A stretch of 6,723 nt of DNA from assembly GCA_002167945.1 (NCBI GenBank), contig NHDB01000045.1:64486-71208 (forward strand). Direction: 5' to 3'. The notes below the pieces were generated by a model. That model had not been told where the DNA came from. It worked only from the letters and a program-made list of their open reading frames with translations, and did not search any database. Origin of the DNA: Flavobacteriaceae bacterium TMED48 (GTDB lineage: Bacteria; Bacteroidota; Bacteroidia; Flavobacteriales; Flavobacteriaceae). Below are positions 6,723 through 6,723 of the stretch, in pieces (positions within the stretch are counted from its first letter, which is position 1; the number at the start of each line of letters is the position of its first letter). Position numbers and translations under genes: made by a program.

Positions 6723-6723
6723 T

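Overview
The window looks like ordinary chromosome from a member of the Bacteroidota, most likely Flavobacteriaceae. The evidence is the AT-rich composition, the lack of clear Shine-Dalgarno sequences before the genes, and protein sequences that resemble flavobacterial versions (PcrA/UvrD with a C-terminal Tudor-like domain, a YciO/Sua5 protein of 205 residues, and a signal-peptide M20 amidohydrolase). All genus-level statements are inference, because no database search could be run.

Layout, left to right. Positions 1-899 (minus) hold the first 299 codons of recG, cut by the window edge just inside its Walker A motif. Positions 967 to about 1326 (plus) hold a decayed patatin-like phospholipase gene. 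Its oxyanion-hole motif GGGSKG and nucleophile motif GTSTG are still readable and correctly spaced, but the frame is cut by TGA, TAG and TAA, and the distal part is shortened and out of frame. Positions 1433-2716 (minus) encode an exported M20-family amidohydrolase that appears to start at TTG. Positions 2803-5127 (plus) encode a UvrD/PcrA superfamily 1 helicase, followed after 7 bases by a Sua5/YciO/YrdC-family protein at 5135-5752 (plus). The latter ends 4 bases from the 3' end of a convergent Gfo/Idh/MocA oxidoreductase at 5757-6722 (minus).

Functionally this is mostly housekeeping: two DNA repair and replication-restart helicases (RecG and UvrD/PcrA) that happen to be near each other, a probable tRNA-modification-type protein co-transcribed with the second helicase, an exported peptide or amino-acid-conjugate hydrolase, and a sugar-nucleotide-type dehydrogenase. 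I see no phage, transposon, CRISPR, toxin-antitoxin, tRNA or rRNA feature. I found no convincing undescribed system. The points most worth a second look are the patatin remnant and the TTG start of the amidohydrolase.
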